Shown piece by piece: positions 61,428 through 64,000 of a stretch of DNA of 64,000 nucleotides; position 1 is the stretch's first letter, and every line of letters starts with the position of its first letter. Where the stretch lies: positions 1-64,000 of the forward strand of contig NZ_FTNY01000002.1 in NCBI RefSeq assembly GCF_900156575.1, read 5' to 3'. Both the position numbers and the translations under genes were made by a program. Source of the stretch: Chryseobacterium shigense. Its GTDB lineage: Bacteria > Bacteroidota > Bacteroidia > Flavobacteriales > Weeksellaceae. Under the pieces are notes generated by a model. It saw only the letters and a list, made by a program, of their open reading frames with translations. It made no database searches and was not told the DNA's origin.

Positions 61428-62441
61428 CTAAAACTTCAACGTCATCACGGAAATCCGGTCTTTGCCAGCTAAAACCACAGTATTTCTATCTATCCAGCTG
61501 CAAACAAAAAATCCTTTTTCATCGGAAATTTTCTTCCATGTTTTCCCGGAATCAAAAGAATAGCTGATATGCTGATCTCCTACTGATATTATTTCTTTGC
61601 CGTTCGAACCAGGTTTTATTTTCACACAGGTTGTATAACCTGCATTATTCCCTGAAGCTTGTATTTGCCAGGTTTGCCCACCGTCATGTGTTGTTGCAAT
61701 GTTATCGATATTGGCCGCTTGTTTTGTATAATCTCCTCCTACTGCAACACCGAATTGATCATCGTAAAAATCTATTGAATACATTCCCTGAGAAGACTCT
61801 CCCTGAATAAAAGGGGTATTAAATATTTCGATCTCTTCCGTTTTAAAATTTAATCTTAAAATTCGCGAAGATTTCCCTCCCGTAGCAATCCAGAGGTATT
61901 TTTTTGTTGAAGTGATATTAGTATTACTTGCTGCAAATGCGGCTTCACCGTTGTTCAATTGTAAAGCACTTTTCAACATTCCCCATCTTCCTTTTCTGTA
62001 AACTGCCAATTTAAGCATATGGTCTTTATCTGCATCACTAAAACTATATGCCAGCTTATCGTTCACAAAATGTAACGCATCATAAAAAGCTGTTTTCACA
62101 GTATCTGTAAAAATAATTTCTGATTTCAGATCCTTTTTATCGATTTTAAAAAAATAGGCAGGGCTTTCTATATTGATCGCATAGAATGAATTTTTATCCT
62201 GTGCCAGCGTTCTGAACTGAAGTTTCATTTCAGAGAGTCTGATCTGTTTCTGATTTTTGAAATTTCTCAAATCAACAAACCCTAACTTTGAATCTGTTCC
62301 GCTATACCAGACCTTTTCACCGTCAACTTCAAGAGCTCTTATACTTATCTTATCATTCAGAATCGTGTTAAAGCTTTCTATTTGCTGTGAAAACACCCAT
62401 AGTCCAAGACTTAAAAATAAAATGGAAAAAGTTTTTTTCAT
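61428..62441 (-). CDS. Secreted YCF48/BNR-repeat-like protein
   Basis: The ATG at 62441 gives MKKTFSILFLSLGLWVFSQQ, a signal peptide; ten upstream codons overlap the terminator of the next gene and are rejected. The 337-residue protein is a beta-propeller of BNR/YCF48 type, with TTHDGGQTWQIQASG and SYSFDSGKTWKKISDEKG as Asp-box-like repeats. Similar proteins are annotated as oxidoreductases or photosystem-assembly-like proteins without evidence; I give no activity. It lies 57 bp beyond the permease stop, behind a terminator. Confidence 0.8.
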   Translation of the reverse strand: MKKTFSILFLSLGLWVFSQQIESFNTILNDKISIRALEVDGEKVWYSGTDSKLGFVDLRNFKNQKQIRLSEMKLQFRTLAQDKNSFYAINIESPAYFFKIDKKDLKSEIIFTDTVKTAFYDALHFVNDKLAYSFSDADKDHMLKLAVYRKGRWGMLKSALQLNNGEAAFAASNTNITSTKKYLWIATGGKSSRILRLNFKTEEIEIFNTPFIQGESSQGMYSIDFYDDQFGVAVGGDYTKQAANIDNIATTHDGGQTWQIQASGNNAGYTTCVKIKPGSNGKEIISVGDQHISYSFDSGKTWKKISDEKGFFVCSWIDRNTVVLAGKDRISVMTLKF

Positions 62442-62456
62442 AATGAACAAAAATAA

Positions 62457-62482
62457 AAAATCCGCAGGCATCTGCGGATTTT
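62457..62482 (-). terminator. Intrinsic terminator of the amino-acid permease gene
   Basis: AAATCCGCAG/CTGCGGATTT with a 4-nt loop and a T tract on the minus strand lies 15 nt past the permease stop and just before the next gene. Confidence 0.9.
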
Positions 62483-62497
62483 GAGTGTATATTTTTT

Positions 62498-64000
62498 TTA
62501 ATCTAAATCAGGTTTTTCTAAAGGCTCCTGTTCTGCTTTAAAAGTCTCACCATATTCTCCTTTCTGAAGTTTAGAGTGTTTTTTACTGTACAGGAAGTAA
62601 ACAAAAAATCCAATGATCAGCCAGGCGAAAGAATACATCTGTGCCTCCTTGCTCAGGTTAAAGATCAGATAAACATTGATTGCGATCCCTGAACAGGCAA
62701 TAACAGGTAAAGCAGGAACTTTAAAGTTTCTCTGCAAATGAGGTTCTTTCACTCGTAATACCCAAACGGCTACACATACCATGGTAAAGGCAAATAAAGT
62801 TCCGAAACTTGTCATGTGTGCCAGATCGTTAATAGGCGTAAGAGATGCAATAATTGCAATAACCACTCCCAAGATAAGAAGGTTTTTTGTAGGCACTCCT
62901 GTTTTAGGGTTTACTTTTGAAAATGTAGCAGGAATCAATCCGTCTTTAGACATCCCTAAGAAAATTCTTGACTGTCCCATAATCATAACCATCAATACAG
63001 AGATTAATCCTACTGTAGCAGCAATGGTAATAATGTATCCTGCCCATGCGTATCCGGCAATATCAAATGCATACGCTACAGGAGCTTTGATCGCATCCGG
63101 ATATTTCCCAAGCGGATTGAAGTCGGTATAGTGCATCATTCCGGTTAATACCAGAGAAACAAGAATATATAAAAGGGTACAGATAATCAATGAAGCGATG
63201 ATGGCAAATGGTACGTCTTTTTTAGGGTTAATTGCTTCTCCTGCCTGAGTAGAAACGGCATCAAAACCTACATAAGCAAAGAAGATGGCAGAAGCTCCTG
63301 CCACTACTCCGGCAATACCATATGCGGAATGGGAGACCCCATTTTCAGTAATAGTGGTGGGTTCAGGAATAAAAGGAATCCAGTTTTTAAATGGATCAGC
63401 AGAGTTTAAAATGATATAAGCTCCTGCGATGATCACAAAAATAATAGCAGAAACCTTCAGGATTACAATAAAATTATTCGCTTTAGCAGCACCTTTTGTT
63501 CCTCTCACCAGGATAGAAATCACAAAGAATACGATCAAAAACGCGGGTAAATTCATTGAGAAACCAGAGTTTCCTGCAGCAATATAGGTCTGCGGATCTG
63601 AGGTAAGATAGGCAGGCAAATGCAATCCAAACATCTTGAGGAGCTTGGCAAAATATCCGGACCAGGAGACGGCGACGGTCATGGATCCCATTGCGTATTC
63701 CAAGATCAGCCCCCAGCCAATGATCCATGCAAAAATTTCACCTACTGTTCCGTACGCATAAGCATACGCTGAACCTTCTACCGGAAGAATGGAAGCAAAT
63801 TCTGCATAACAAAGTGCTGCAAATACACAGGCAATTCCCGCTATGACAAATGAAAGTGCGAGTGCAGGCCCGGCATTATAGTAAGCACCCGTTCCCGTAA
63901 GCACAAAAATTCCTCCTCCGATAATGGCTCCGATCCCGATAGCAGTAAGGCTCCATTTACCCAAAACGCGTTTCAGCTGGCTCTTTTTGATATCAGCTTC
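62498..64000 (-). CDS. APC-family amino-acid permease (5' end outside window)
   Basis: The frame stays open to the window edge (upstream residues read ADIKKSQLKRVLGKWSLTA), so the true start lies beyond 64000 and the gene is partial. About 500 residues are visible. The APC fold is shown by GIGAIIGGGIFVLTGTGAYYNAGPA in helix 1, YAEFASILPVEGSAYAYAYG in helix 3, FFAYVGFDAVSTQAGEAINPKKDVPFAI in helix 6, and a cytoplasmic tail. It belongs to the cationic-amino-acid-transporter-like (CAT/YfnA) branch. Substrate not certain. Confidence 0.92.
   Translation of the reverse strand, partial: EADIKKSQLKRVLGKWSLTAIGIGAIIGGGIFVLTGTGAYYNAGPALALSFVIAGIACVFAALCYAEFASILPVEGSAYAYAYGTVGEIFAWIIGWGLILEYAMGSMTVAVSWSGYFAKLLKMFGLHLPAYLTSDPQTYIAAGNSGFSMNLPAFLIVFFVISILVRGTKGAAKANNFIVILKVSAIIFVIIAGAYIILNSADPFKNWIPFIPEPTTITENGVSHSAYGIAGVVAGASAIFFAYVGFDAVSTQAGEAINPKKDVPFAIIASLIICTLLYILVSLVLTGMMHYTDFNPLGKYPDAIKAPVAYAFDIAGYAWAGYIITIAATVGLISVLMVMIMGQSRIFLGMSKDGLIPATFSKVNPKTGVPTKNLLILGVVIAIIASLTPINDLAHMTSFGTLFAFTMVCVAVWVLRVKEPHLQRNFKVPALPVIACSGIAINVYLIFNLSKEAQMYSFAWLIIGFFVYFLYSKKHSKLQKGEYGETFKAEQEPLEKPDLD

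Overview
The window looks like chromosome of a Flavobacteriia member, most likely Chryseobacterium or a close Weeksellaceae relative. Five things point there. The DNA is AT-rich and ribosome-binding sites are weak. Promoters have the Bacteroidetes form, TTG and then 19-20 nt before TAnnTTTG. SecD and SecF are fused. A type IX secretion C-terminal domain is present. The arginine operon has the Bacteroidetes arrangement (GNAT acyltransferase, argG, argC, argD, argF-prime, argB, argE, argH). This identification is inferred from gene content; no 16S gene is present.

Layout. 1-3000: tRNA-Ser, two small hypothetical genes and a 1.6 kb gene-poor stretch ending in a tandem array of 226-bp repeats. 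3000-16400: mostly minus-strand housekeeping and accessory genes (trxB, a secreted hydrolase, holA) and plus-strand genes (HsdR_N-domain protein, HAD phosphatase, dienelactone hydrolase, retropepsin-like protein), plus two related O6-alkylguanine repair genes, one of them a full Ada protein in an operon with a PEP-mutase-like enzyme. 16400-32100: pyrimidine and arginine biosynthesis, pyrB-carA-(four-helix-bundle gene)-carB and argA-like-G-C-D-F'-B-E-H, all on the minus strand, with a divergent Lrp/AsnC regulator between them. CarAB makes the carbamoyl phosphate used by both PyrB and ArgF'. 32256-43665: a plus-strand short-chain-carboxylate cluster of zinc-ribbon/HTH protein, outer-membrane porin, MHS-type MFS permease, two small membrane proteins, SLC5-histidine kinase, stand-alone receiver, PrpE-like ligase and acetyl-CoA synthetase. 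This resembles the CrbS/CrbR acetate-utilisation systems. 43966-64000: housekeeping genes (Rel, NhaA, BrkB-type membrane protein, RlmH, TrmL, TPR protein, PAP2 phosphatase, TatA, lipoprotein, Tet-like MFS, SecDF, secreted sugar dehydrogenase, HemN, YCF48-like protein and an amino-acid permease cut by the window end).

The most interesting regulatory signals are three. (1) The pyrB leader encodes a 23-codon peptide that ends in a U-rich UAU-UAU-UAU-UAA stretch, and the stop codon overlaps an intrinsic terminator just before pyrB; this is the architecture of a UTP-sensing pyrBI attenuator. (2) A 22-bp element lies at identical promoter spacing before the PEP-mutase/ada operon and before the neighbouring DUF1203 gene, which suggests one shared regulon. 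(3) A four-helix-bundle gene sits between carA and carB, flanked by inverted copies of a dispersed repeat that also appears to encode the last residues of CarA.

Many intergenic regions, including nearly every gap of the arginine operon, hold short dispersed repeats. No insertion sequence, prophage, CRISPR array or rRNA operon was seen. All coordinates and motifs were read by eye, and family assignments rest on recognised motifs rather than searches.
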